From: Roseivirga sp. UBA6061
GTDB taxonomy: Bacteria; Bacteroidota; Bacteroidia; Cytophagales; Cyclobacteriaceae
Direction: 5' to 3'
Assembly: GCA_002427745.1 (NCBI GenBank)
Contig: DIYF01000071.1
Location: forward strand, 39,684-103,683
DNA length: 64,000 nt
Shown piece after piece: positions 7,684-18,500 of this stretch. A model generated the notes under the pieces. It did no database searches, was not told where the DNA came from, and saw only the letters and a program-made list of their open reading frames with translations. Position 1 is the first letter of the stretch. Each line of letters opens with the position of its first letter. The position numbers and the translations under genes are program-made.

Positions 7684-7840
7684 ATATCTTAATAAACAGT
7701 ATTGTTTCTTGTATAACGCTGACCTGAGTTTTGTTTTTGAGGGCTTCGTCTGAATTTGCTCCCCTTGAAGGGGAGCTGTCCTTATCAGAGCTATGAGGCC
7801 AGATTAGAGGGTAGTGGACTGAGGGGTACTATGAGCACCA
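7684..7840. repeat. Degenerate noncoding repeat, tandem copy 2
   Basis: Second copy of the 7483 unit. It keeps the hairpin GCTCCCCTTGAAGGGGAGC and TTATCAGAGCTATGAGG. About 55 bp present in the full-length copies (from GACTACCTCGCAGG to the closing part) are missing, and the closing element resumes as GAGCACCAGGACTCTG at 7833-7848. Confidence 0.7.
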
Positions 7841-7885
7841 GGACTCTGTCGCAGGGGTTGAGGCTAATTTCTTCGATTTAAGGCA

Positions 7886-7905
7886 CAGGGGCTGTCCCAG
7901 CCCTG
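7886..7905 (-). terminator. Hairpin just after the uvrA stop
   Basis: CAGGGGCT and AGCCCTG pair with one bulged base around a GTCCC loop, 5 bp beyond the uvrA stop codon. There is no clear T-run on the minus strand, so this is a weak terminator candidate. Confidence 0.35.
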
Positions 7906-7909
7906 ATGA

Positions 7910-10777
7910 CTAACTTCCTGCCAACTCGTCTTTCAAAAACTTAGCTGTATAGCCCTTGGTGCTTTTGGCCACTTTTTCTGGAGTACCTTCCGCCACGATG
8001 GTACCACCTTTATCACCTCCTTCAGGTCCGAGATCAATGATATGGTCAGCCACTTTAATGATATCCAGGTTATGCTCGATAATAAGCACGGTATTCCCTT
8101 TGTCTACCAGGCGATTGAGTACATCCAGCAGGTGTTGAATGTCCTTGAAATGCAGCCCCGTGGTGGGCTCGTCCAGAATATAGAAGGTTTTACCGGTATC
8201 TTTTTTTGAAAGTTCGGTAGCCAGTTTTACACGCTGAGCCTCGCCACCGGAAAGGGTAGTAGCATGCTGTCCGAGTGAAATATAGCCCAGGCCTACATCA
8301 TTCAGGGTTTTGATCTTACGCAGAATCTTGGGCATATGCTCAAAGAAGTCTACGGCCTGTTCTACCGTCATATCGAGTACATCTGAGATAGATTTGCCTC
8401 TATAGCGAACCTCTAAGGTTTCTCGATTGTATCGCTTGCCCTTACAGGTTTCACAGGGTACATGAACATTCGGCAAAAAGTCCATTTCAATCAGCTTCAT
8501 ACCGGCACCCTCGCAGGTTTCGCAACGGCCGCCCTTTACATTGAAAGAGAAGCGACCCGGCTTATAGCCACGAATCTTAGCTTCCGGCAGCTCTGTGAAC
8601 AGGGCCCGGATATCACTGAAGACACCGGTATAAGTGGCCGGATTAGAGCGGGGAGTTCTGCCAATAGGTGACTGATCTACCTCGATGACCTTATCTGCAT
8701 GCTCCAGACCAGTTATGGAATCATAGGGCAGCGGAGTCTTTCTGGAACGATAGAAGTGTTGGTTCAGGATAGGAAAGAGCGTATCATGGATCAGCGTGGA
8801 CTTACCACTGCCGGATACGCCTGTCACACAGATCATTTTACCAAGAGGCAGTGTCAGATTTACCTTCTTCAGGTTATTGCCTGTAGCTCCTTTGAGTACG
8901 ATCTTTTTGCCATTGCCAGGTCTTCTTTTTTCAGGAATCGGTATCGTAACCGTGCCTTTCAGGTAATCCGCTGTAATGCCTCCTTCTTCCAGAAATCTGG
9001 TAGGGTCTCCTGATGCCACTATCTGACCACCGTGTCTACCCGCACCGGGCCCGATATCCAGAATATGATCAGAGGCCAGCATCATGTCTTTGTCATGCTC
9101 TACCACGATAATGGTGTTACCGATATCGCGGAGGTTTTGTAAGGCGTTGATGAGCTTTACATTGTCTCGCTGGTGCAGGCCAATACTCGGCTCATCCATG
9201 ATGTAGAGCACCCCTACAAGCTGGGTTCCTATCTGGGTGGCCAGCCTGATGCGTTGGGCTTCTCCTCCTGAGAGGGTTTTCAAGGGCCGGTTCAGGGTCA
9301 GATAGTCCAGCCCCACATCCAGCAGGAAGCCGATACGCTTGCGGATTTCTTTGAGCACTTCTGTTGCAATAAGCTTTTGCTTCTCGGTCATGCGATCTTC
9401 AATGTCAACAAACCAGTTGTGCAGCGTCTGAATATCCATTCTAGCCAGCTGGGCAATATTGGTATCTGCTATCTTGAAATGAAGAGATTCTTTTTTCAGA
9501 CGGTCACCATTGCACTCCGGGCAGGTTTTGATGGACATGTAGTCTTCCACTTGTCTGCGCATTTTCTCGGTGCCCTCGGTCATCTGCTTCACCAGAAATT
9601 TGATGATGCCTTCAAACTTGGTTTGCCACTCAGTACCGGGGTACTTTTTGGAGCTTACCGCCACCGGCATATCGTCTCCGTAGAGAATGATGTTCATCAC
9701 CTCTTCAGGAATTTCTTTGATAGGTGTAGAAAGGTTGACCTTGTATCGTTTCAGAATCGCCTCAACCTTCTTAAAAATCCAGATATCCCGATACTCACCC
9801 ATCGGGGCAATTCCACCACGGCTGATGCTCAGAGAGTCATCCGGGATTACAGATTCTCTGCTGATTTCCTCCACTACCCCCAGCCCGTTACAATTAGGAC
9901 AAGCGCCATAGGGTGAGTTGAAAGAGAAAGAGTTTGGTGCCGGTTCATCATAAGAAAGGCCGCTTTCCGGATCCATCAGGTATTTGGAGAAGTGGTGAAT
10001 ATCTCCGGCCTCATCGCGCACCATGATCACTCCTTTGCCATGTGACATGGCTGTTTTTATACTCTGAGCAATGCGGTATCTGTCTTTTTCGTCTGCTATG
10101 ATGCGGTCCACTACTATTTCAATGTCGTGGGTCTTATAGCGATCTACCTGCATTTTGGGCACCATGTCCATGACCACGCCATCTACGCGCACTTTGGTGA
10201 AGCCCATTTTTCTGATCTGTACAAACAGCTCACGGTAATGGCCTTTTCTGCCTTTTACGACCGGAGCCAGAATGATGAGTTTTTTGCCCACAAAGTAGCT
10301 GATCAGATGGTCGATGATCTGATCCTCACTCTGACGAATCATCTCCTTACCCGTCTTATAAGAGTAAGCACGTCCCGAACGGGCATAGAGCAGCCTCAGG
10401 AAATCATAAATCTCTGTAAGCGTGCCCACAGTAGATCTTGGGTTTTTAGAGGTAGTCTTTTGCTCAATGGAAATTACCGGGCTGAGCCCGTTGATCTTAT
10501 CTACATCAGGGCGCTCCATATCACCTATAAAGGAGCGGGCATAAGCAGAAAAACTCTCCATATACCTGCGCTGTCCCTCAGCATAAATGGTGTCAAAGGC
10601 CAGTGACGATTTGCCTGAACCTGAGATGCCCGTGATCACGACCAGCTTATTCCTGGGTATGACCGCATCTACGTTTTTAAGGTTGTGCTCTCTGGCTCCG
10701 AAAATTTCAATGTTTTCGTGACCGGTGAGGTCTACAGGGGCGGGCTCGATTGTGGCGTTTTCCTTGAATTTTTCCAT
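7910..10777 (-). CDS. uvrA: Excinuclease ABC subunit A
   Basis: UvrA is the damage-recognition ATPase of nucleotide excision repair; it dimerises and loads UvrB at lesions. The 955-residue length fits the family (about 940). The first ATPase half has Walker A GISGSGKS at 50-57 and a signature LSGGEAQRIRLA near 500; the second has GVSGSGKS near 650 and LSGGEAQRVKLA near 842, followed by LDEPTTGLH. Zinc-binding cysteine pairs are visible as CPNC (about 293), CPEC (about 418), and the second-half finger CETC...CETC (about 751-780). The ATG at 10777 gives a short leader before the conserved 'IEIFGAREHNLKNVD'. It is a single gene with no operon partners. Confidence 0.98.
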   Translation of the reverse strand: MEKFKENATIEPAPVDLTGHENIEIFGAREHNLKNVDAVIPRNKLVVITGISGSGKSSLAFDTIYAEGQRRYMESFSAYARSFIGDMERPDVDKINGLSPVISIEQKTTSKNPRSTVGTLTEIYDFLRLLYARSGRAYSYKTGKEMIRQSEDQIIDHLISYFVGKKLIILAPVVKGRKGHYRELFVQIRKMGFTKVRVDGVVMDMVPKMQVDRYKTHDIEIVVDRIIADEKDRYRIAQSIKTAMSHGKGVIMVRDEAGDIHHFSKYLMDPESGLSYDEPAPNSFSFNSPYGACPNCNGLGVVEEISRESVIPDDSLSISRGGIAPMGEYRDIWIFKKVEAILKRYKVNLSTPIKEIPEEVMNIILYGDDMPVAVSSKKYPGTEWQTKFEGIIKFLVKQMTEGTEKMRRQVEDYMSIKTCPECNGDRLKKESLHFKIADTNIAQLARMDIQTLHNWFVDIEDRMTEKQKLIATEVLKEIRKRIGFLLDVGLDYLTLNRPLKTLSGGEAQRIRLATQIGTQLVGVLYIMDEPSIGLHQRDNVKLINALQNLRDIGNTIIVVEHDKDMMLASDHILDIGPGAGRHGGQIVASGDPTRFLEEGGITADYLKGTVTIPIPEKRRPGNGKKIVLKGATGNNLKKVNLTLPLGKMICVTGVSGSGKSTLIHDTLFPILNQHFYRSRKTPLPYDSITGLEHADKVIEVDQSPIGRTPRSNPATYTGVFSDIRALFTELPEAKIRGYKPGRFSFNVKGGRCETCEGAGMKLIEMDFLPNVHVPCETCKGKRYNRETLEVRYRGKSISDVLDMTVEQAVDFFEHMPKILRKIKTLNDVGLGYISLGQHATTLSGGEAQRVKLATELSKKDTGKTFYILDEPTTGLHFKDIQHLLDVLNRLVDKGNTVLIIEHNLDIIKVADHIIDLGPEGGDKGGTIVAEGTPEKVAKSTKGYTAKFLKDELAGS

Positions 10778-10882
10778 TGAGGGGCGTGCAAAATGCAGAA
10801 TTCACAAAGGTCTCGATTTAGAGACGGAATTACAACCCGGCTTCCAAACTAAAAGTTTGCTTTTACACAGTCCTGTAGATGC

Positions 10883-12298
10883 TTAATTCCGGCAGTTACC
10901 AGCGCTCATATCCTGAACAGAAGGGTTAAAGGCATTTTCCATTACCTCATAGTCTGAACTGAACCCTCCTGATGAAACCACCGATCGGATACCACAAAGG
11001 TCTGTCAGGCTTGAATTCCATCGGATGGAAAGCATGGAGCTCACCTGAGTCAGCCCGCTGAGTGCATCCATATGGGTCAGGTTTGGGTTGGAAGAAATGT
11101 ACAGATAGTCAACATTCCGCAATTGTTCCAGTCCCTGGAGGTCTTGCAACAGCGCAATGGCACCCAGTTCTATAAATTCGGCTTCTTTAAGAGACACCAG
11201 ATCACTTAAATCTTCGAGTTTATTGCTGCTGATGACACTCAGGCCTTTGATGGTTTCTAAACCTTGCAGTGGCTCAATGCCTCTCAACTCCCGGTTGCCC
11301 ATGATTGAGGCGAGAGCAGGTTGCGTATCTGAGCTCAGCCTGAATCGGTCGATGGATTCAAGCTTGTCATTGTTGATTACTTCCAGCCAAAAAGGTCCCT
11401 GCTCTAAAAGCCCCATGGCATCCAGGTTTTGTAAGTTAGTGTTTGACCTTAAAATCAGGCTATCTGTGATGCTTCTGAGGTTTTCCAGACCTTCCATGCT
11501 GGTGATAAGGTCCTGTTGCCAGAGCTGCAATGTTCTTAATAAGGTGGTACTCTCCAGGCCTTTCAGACTGGTCAGCTTCGCGTTGCTTCGAATGTTCAAG
11601 GCAGATATTCGTGTATTGGTAAGCTCCTCAATGTTGATCAATTCCGGGTTAGCCGCAATCTGAACCTCGCCCAAAGTCTGGATATTTGACATATCAAACA
11701 GCCTCTCAAGGTGACTGTTACTTCTTACGTCAAGATGCCTTACGCCCCTGAGACCATCAAAGGGGGTCAGATCAGAGATTTTGAGATTACCGACAATGGC
11801 GAGAGTACCATTGATTTCCTGAAGTTGCGAAAGCTCAGAAAAGCTCTCAAGCTTACTATTGCTGAAAAGAGAAAGATCACCGCCAACACTTCTCAGATTT
11901 TCCAAACCTTCCAGGCTTTCCAGTTCAGTGGCATGTAAAATAGAGAAATCTCCGGTTACCTCTTCTAATGAGGCCAGGCCGGCTAAACTCGTAAGGTCTG
12001 CCAGCAGCCAAATTTCATTGTGCTGACCAATTGACAGGTTGCCATTGATGCGTTTGATCCCCTTTTTAGCCAGGTCGTCTAAATCTGCCTGACTGCGTAT
12101 CGTGATATCTCCTTCAAACAGGGGGGCATCATCGGTATTACATGAAAAGACAAGGAGTATGGCCAGGAAAACACCGATAAGCAGGAACAGAAAAGCAGTA
12201 GGTCTTTTTGTCCTGCGATTGAAAGACACCAAATGCCTGGTGTCAGTGTATGTTTTGAGGTGCCCCTTAGCGATTGATGAGTTGTGCGAATTCTCCAT
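10883..12298 (-). CDS. Lipoprotein with leucine-rich / receptor-L-type repeats
   Basis: The 471-residue product has a basic N-region, a hydrophobic stretch (about 35-50) and a lipobox ending FSC with the lipidated Cys at 53, so it should be anchored in a membrane, probably the outer one. From about residue 70 there are irregular repeats of 22-26 residues such as 'LEGLENLRSVGGDLSLFSNS' and 'LKGLESTTLLRTLQL', with recurring Asn-Leu-(Thr/Glu) and 'I.SN..L..L..L' positions. This is the pattern of receptor-L-domain or leucine-rich solenoids, which bind proteins or glycans. The N-region before the hydrophobic stretch is unusually long (about 34 residues), so the true start might be internal. It lies 245 bp downstream of the giant gene, same strand. 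Confidence 0.8.
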   Translation of the reverse strand: MENSHNSSIAKGHLKTYTDTRHLVSFNRRTKRPTAFLFLLIGVFLAILLVFSCNTDDAPLFEGDITIRSQADLDDLAKKGIKRINGNLSIGQHNEIWLLADLTSLAGLASLEEVTGDFSILHATELESLEGLENLRSVGGDLSLFSNSKLESFSELSQLQEINGTLAIVGNLKISDLTPFDGLRGVRHLDVRSNSHLERLFDMSNIQTLGEVQIAANPELINIEELTNTRISALNIRSNAKLTSLKGLESTTLLRTLQLWQQDLITSMEGLENLRSITDSLILRSNTNLQNLDAMGLLEQGPFWLEVINNDKLESIDRFRLSSDTQPALASIMGNRELRGIEPLQGLETIKGLSVISSNKLEDLSDLVSLKEAEFIELGAIALLQDLQGLEQLRNVDYLYISSNPNLTHMDALSGLTQVSSMLSIRWNSSLTDLCGIRSVVSSGGFSSDYEVMENAFNPSVQDMSAGNCRN

Positions 12299-12542
12299 CA
12301 GCAGCTACTATTTGGTCTATACTCTTTAACTCACCTGATAGTATTTGGTTTTAGTATGAGGGGATTAGTTTGTACTAAAAAGGCATTTTTGTGATAAGTG
12401 GCAGGCATATAGTATAACCCTGCTACTCAGTATTAAGCCTGGGATAAGCAAGACTGTCATGCCTGCCCGTACATGACTTTGGCAGTAATAAGTATCTAAT
12501 ACCAAGCGACCTAAGATTCCGGAATGACCGTTTCAGGTGTTT

Positions 12543-15500
12543 TTAAAGGAATTCATCCAGGCTATGATCTATCTCGTTCGTGCCCTTTTCTTCAATCTGA
12601 TACTCTTTGTTGAGCTTACTGAAATCCGGCTGTGGTCCTGATGAAAAGCTTCGCACAGACCTCGCATAGTTTCGGGTATGATCTGGTAATGGCTTACCAG
12701 AGAATATCCTGAGTGCATTCTCTTTCAGGTTTTCTGCCACGATACCGGGAATCTGCTCCAGGCACTTGTTGAAGTTGGTGTATTCAGACACTTTGAAGTT
12801 GATCCTGATCTGCCCCAGCTTGAAGGAGATACCGGCATAACTGAATTCTGTGGAAAACTCCATCCAGAAGTGGATGTCACTTGAGCTTTGCTGTTCTTTG
12901 ATCTTTTCCAGTTGACCGGTGAGTTCTCTGATCTTCTCTGTGATCTTAAGTACTTCATGCTTGTCCTGCATTACCTTGTCTTCGAGGTAATGTACTCTTC
13001 CCATGTCTCCATAGGCTTTCTTGTATTCATCGATGGCATGATGTTTAAACAGGCCGTAAGACTTATGCCCCTCATTTTTATTAGCATCCATCCCGTTCCA
13101 AAGCCACTCAAAATGAGCAAATGTGCGCTTAGGAATATACTCAAGAGCCCTGAACAGGGCATCGCTCTCTACTTCGCGGAACAGCTTGAATGCGGTTTTG
13201 TGGCCATCGCTTCTGAATTGAAGCTGACCGTTGTCAGTATTGGCATAGAGAAAGTAGTTCGCGTAAGAAATGTAATGACCTCCCTGACCGGCATCATACT
13301 TAATGGCCAGGCCTTCGTTGGGGCTGGATTGCTTTCTGAAGTCGGCTCTTCTTACATTACTGTGGTTGCCGGGTACTACCATGTAGTAACCGCCCTGCCT
13401 GATTTTATAGGTCCCTGTATCATATCCGCTGATGTGTAACCTGTCTCCAGTACCCTTGGTGCGGATTTCGGCCTGATATATGTCATTATCACCCCCCGGC
13501 CGGACTACAAAGTGCTGGTAATCACTTTTGATTTTAAAGTTGCCGGCAGGCAGGTCATCCCCTGTAATCTGTACGAACATCTTGTAGCGGTCAGGCCCTT
13601 CAGGTCTCCATTGTAGCTTCTCTATGTCCTTGTGGTCACCTCTGAAGCTGAGTACATTTTTGGTGCTCTTATGAGCTATTTTGAAGCCTTTGTCGTACGA
13701 GATATTCAGATTTACGTCAATCTCATGCAGCTCTTCAGGTACATAGACCGGTATACCCATATTTTGACTGGCCGGAGGAGGGCCTAGTACCTCTTGTTTG
13801 GTGAAAATGGCCTGTTTGTAATTTTTATAAGTCGGGTTCTGAGAGTGATTAGTGAGCGTGTACGATCCCTGCTTGATTCTTGTGTGATCAAAGGCCACCT
13901 GAAGATCAAACTCATCTCCCGCGTGCTCCTTACGCATTTCTCCCTCTACTTTCTCACTGGAACCACCTGGACGGGCCATGTTATAATCCGTGTGTTGGAT
14001 CAATACCTTCAATGATCTGTCTTTGAGAATCTGATTCATTTCGGTGAACAGGTCAGATCGAAACTGCTGATACAGACAGGAGCTTTCAAACTGGTTATAA
14101 CCAATTTTTTCCAACACTCTTACGAGCTTATCCAGGCTGTCATTAATGAATTTCTCATGCCTGCTCAGGTCGTTATCGTAACACTCATCCAGGATCTGAC
14201 GCATGGTAGTCATGATCTCTGCCCGGTAGGTATCGAGGTCTCTCAATTGCCTGCCAAGGTCAGAGTCAATTTTGTATTGGTTGTATTCGTTGGTTACGGC
14301 TTCCTTATGCCCATTATAACCTCCGGCATTCTTCTGAGCCAGTAAGGCCTGTTCTGACTTGTGAAGCCTGGCGTTGGCATCCGCCTCCTCTTTTTGCAGG
14401 TCAGCAATAGCTTTTCTGAGATTGGCACTTAGCTCGGCAATTTCCTCGTTCAGGTAAATCCTGAACTTCAGGTCATGCTGGATTCGTAGTGTTCCCAGGT
14501 GAATGGCCGGGATGAGCGTGGTGGTGACGCGTTTGGTGCCCACAAAAGGCAGCCAGACGTTGAAACTGAATTTTACAGCCGGTACCGCAATGCTGAGTTG
14601 GGTAGACAAGCGACCATCACCGGTCACCCAGTAGCCCTCTTTCATTTTCAGATTCAGCGCGAATTGAGAAGAAAGGAAATTGCCAAGGTTGAAGTGATGG
14701 GTAATATCGGTTTCCCAATAACCATCGCGCACATAGATGGTGACTCCGGTTTCGGAAAGTCCCAGAAGGCTTACATGGCCTTTGAAGTAAGCAGACTTCA
14801 CCCCGGAATGATCCAGGCTCGTTTCAAAGATGACAGGCCCCTGTTCACCGTCATGAATGGTGATCATATATACCTCTCCTCCTCCCGGTTTTACAAAGCT
14901 CAGCCAGCGAATCGGATCGACCGACCCGGTTAACTCCAGTCCTGTATGGGACAGGGAGCTGGATAACCTGAAAGCACTGCCCAGGAGCTCACCGGTCAGC
15001 CCCAGCAAAAGGCTGTTGTCATGCTCTGCTTTTCTGATCGTCAATGCGGTTTTGGCAAAACTGATGTCCTGCACCTTGAAATCAACACCTTCCCCTCCGA
15101 GCAAAAAGTCTGTATTGTTGATATGACCGGCTACATTGCCGCGAATCACACCATTGAGTATGCTGATATAGCCGTTATAATCGAACTGATCCTTTCGGAA
15201 ATTCAGAAGTCCTTTGGCCTCAGTTTTTACGCCCAGCATCTCGATGCCTACCGATCCCGACATTTGGAACTGCGCTGAGCTACCTGTTACAGAGCCGGCT
15301 GCATCGATGTTGATCAGATTGGCAATGCCAAAATGCAAGTCACCGGCCAGTGCTTCCACCCCCTGTCCGCCTGAGTAGGCCAGGGAGGATTTCATATCGA
15401 TGAGGTTATTGAAAAGTGACTGGCTTTGGCTGAGCCTGAAGGTGCGCTGTGACGAAGAAAAATGGTAGAGTACATCGCCTGAGCTTCTGAAGCCAAACAG

Positions 15501-18500
15501 GTTAAGCTCTCCATCGCCTTTCAGGTAGAACTCCTGATTGTTCAGGTGACCGTCCAGGTTCATATTCACATAAAAGATCGGGTTGGGATTAACACCTGCC
15601 TCGGCTTTCAGATGAATTTCTCCTTTTTTCAGGGAAAGGCTTCCTGAAAAGAACTCCGTATCCAGCATGCGGAAGTAAGACGCTCCGGCCAGCTCAAGGC
15701 CTTCTTTGGTAATGGTGATATGTCCTTTCAGAAGCGCATTGACCACATTCTCACCAATATTGAGATCAAACTGACCTCCCAGCCCTGCTCCGGCATTAGA
15801 GATGATAACACCCAGGCTCGTTTGCGAATTGAAATGATCACCGAGCTTTGCTTTGCCGTCAAAGAAGGTGACCAGGCCTTCGGTATTGTCGTCAACGGGG
15901 ATGGTCAGGTCTTTTCCGTCCTCAGTCGTTTTTACCTCTTTGCGCTTAGGTGGAAGCATGCTGAGAAACTCGTTGGTTTTAGCATTAGCAAACAGGCCGG
16001 TTTCTTTCCACTTTGCTCTTACACTGTCTTCCCCTGAGGTAAACTCAGGAGGGGTGGTCAAGGCGTATTTCAAATCCACATCAATGGTTTCCAGTACCTT
16101 GATAACCTTATGACCATGTCGTTCATTGAGCTCTTTTGTCTGGATCAGTTCGTTGATGGAGCCATTCTGGATGGCGCTCATAAGGGCCGTCAGTATTTTA
16201 ATAGCTCCGATTTCAAATCTTTCATGCCCCAGTCGAAGCCCTTTGTATCCATCCCCTTCTACAGTCACTTCTTTAGCAATGTACTTAGGGTATTGCCAGT
16301 AGTTAGGACCTACCACCAGCTTAGTCAGATCTCCCTCGCTCATACGGTTCCACTGTATTTTGTAGGTAGAGGGGTTCTTAAAGAACTTCACCAGTTCAAT
16401 CGTCAGGTTAGAAAGGGCAGTGAGCTGGGCCATACCCAGCTGTGGCTTTTTAAAAGAGAGGTAAGCCCCGGACCCCATGCCTTCAAAGGCCATGCTGCTG
16501 GCTGATATCTCATCATAGAACAGAGGGATAGGTATCGGTATCTCAGTCTGATAAACGATCAGAGTGGTCAGGTTCTTTATTCTGAAACGCTGATGCAGAT
16601 CTTTCGGGCTGGGTAGGTAATTACCCGAATCAGGCCAGGTCTCATCCACCGCGATCGAAGCCATGATGCGGGGAATGTCGAAGCTGTCGAAGCCACAGTC
16701 AATGTCTACATGGAAAAGTGTGCCGCTCCAGAGTTCACCGAAGCCTATGCTGTACAGTTCAACGCCCATCAGCTGAGGGAACTGAGGAATCAGCACCTTC
16801 AATGGTTTGGTCTTTTTCTTATCACTTAACGGCTTGAAGGAAATATCGAATTTGAGGTTGCTGGGTGCACTGAACTCTATCGCAAAGCTGAAGGAGTCGG
16901 GTAATTCAAAATCTCCGTAATCCAGGAGTGCATCCGGTAACTTTCCGACCGCATGATCCAGTGTGGAAACAGCGGTTCGCAGCCAGTCAGGAATATCAAG
17001 GCTATGTTTGTTTTGTATAAACAGATCGAGCAGCGCTGTTGAGTTGAAAGTGCGGTTGCCGTCAACCATAGGGGCGAAGTCGAGCCCTTTGATAGGTATT
17101 CTGGGTGTGAGCTGGTCGGCTATAGCATCGGCACCGATCTTGCGCAAAAACCACTTGACCAGTGTGGTGGGGATGCCCAGTTCTCTTTTAATTTCAATAC
17201 CTCCCTCAGCAGCCAGGTTGCCACTGTCGAACTTGAATTTGGGAGCAACGATGGAAAAGGCTCCGAAATCGAGATCATCGCTGACCTTCATGTCTACGGT
17301 CAGCTGCCCGTCAGTCATTTTAAAATCTTTCAACGGAGAGTCCAGCATCTGAATAGACAAGTCATCCCCTTTCATGCTCAATTTGAAGCTGATTGCTTCT
17401 TTGGCATCAGCGGTTTTGCTGGTCTTAAAGAGCTCCATGCGGGAGCCGTCTTCTTTTTTGAAAACATCGTTGAGCTTATCAGGCAGCCCCAGGTAAACTT
17501 TGGCACTGAGCTCTGACTCTCTGAAATCGATTTTAAAGTCGTTGGTTCCCAGATAGAGATTCCCCAGGTCTATTTCCGAGTGTCCCTGGCTCTGTTGTTG
17601 TGGAGGAAGTGGTATGGTATAGAGCTCCCAAGGTTTGCCATTCTTCTCTGTAAAACGGATCATCATGTTGGCTTCATCACTGCCGAAGGCAAAGGAGGCT
17701 GTAAGCGTATCTGCCGGGAAAATCTGCGATACCACTTCAGGGACATTCGAGAATTTGACTTTTGCACTTCCTCCACTGACCCACTGACTTTCTGCCGTCT
17801 TACATGTGATGTGTAATTCAGGCGAAGAAAGGGAGCACCGAGGTAATTCGGGGATACTGGCAATGGGCAGCTCCAGATTGAGGTCGCTCTCGAACTTCAA
17901 AGCTATGTGGTCCTGGTTTCTGTCAAGGCTTATGGTGCCATTTTCAATGTTGAGCAGTGGGCTGGTAAAAGACGCGGTAGTTGTTAATGCCAGAGACAGT
18001 TCTTTGTCTTTCTCCTTTACCAGACCCATTCTGACTTTTTGGGTCTGGAAACCAATACCTTCAATGAATTCTATTTTCGGAAAGTCCGATACCTCAAAGT
18101 CTATGCTGTGACTGCTGTCGGTGTAGGTATAGGAGGATTGAAGACCCAGTCTATGACCAAAGAAATCCATGGTCATACCATTTTTCAGCTCCCACAGGGC
18201 TTTTTCGTCTTTCTGAGTCAGTTTAAAATCGAAAGTTCCCTGGTCAATTTTAATGGTGTCCAGCAGGTTGAGATTAAACTTTGTAGCCAGGGTGATATCA
18301 GGAAGAGCGGCCTCAGCCAGTTTTTTGAAAGTAAAGTCGATTTCACTGATGTTGATGTCACTACCGGCTATGGTCAGGTCTTCTCTATTGCTGGTCTGCC
18401 CTGTAATTTTCAGAGACTTGCCTTTTGTATAGTCGAATGTCAGCTTATCCAGGCTGGGATTGGGAATACCAACCGGTAGCTCAGCCTCTGAAAAGGTCAA

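Noticed and set aside
4124..7840. Insertion sequence or transposon as cause of the repeated blocks
   Set aside because: No transposase, no terminal inverted repeats and no target duplications; the blocks track the gene copies.
9377..9916. 179-codon plus-strand frame inside uvrA
   Set aside because: uvrA is unambiguous across this region; the frame is a shadow.
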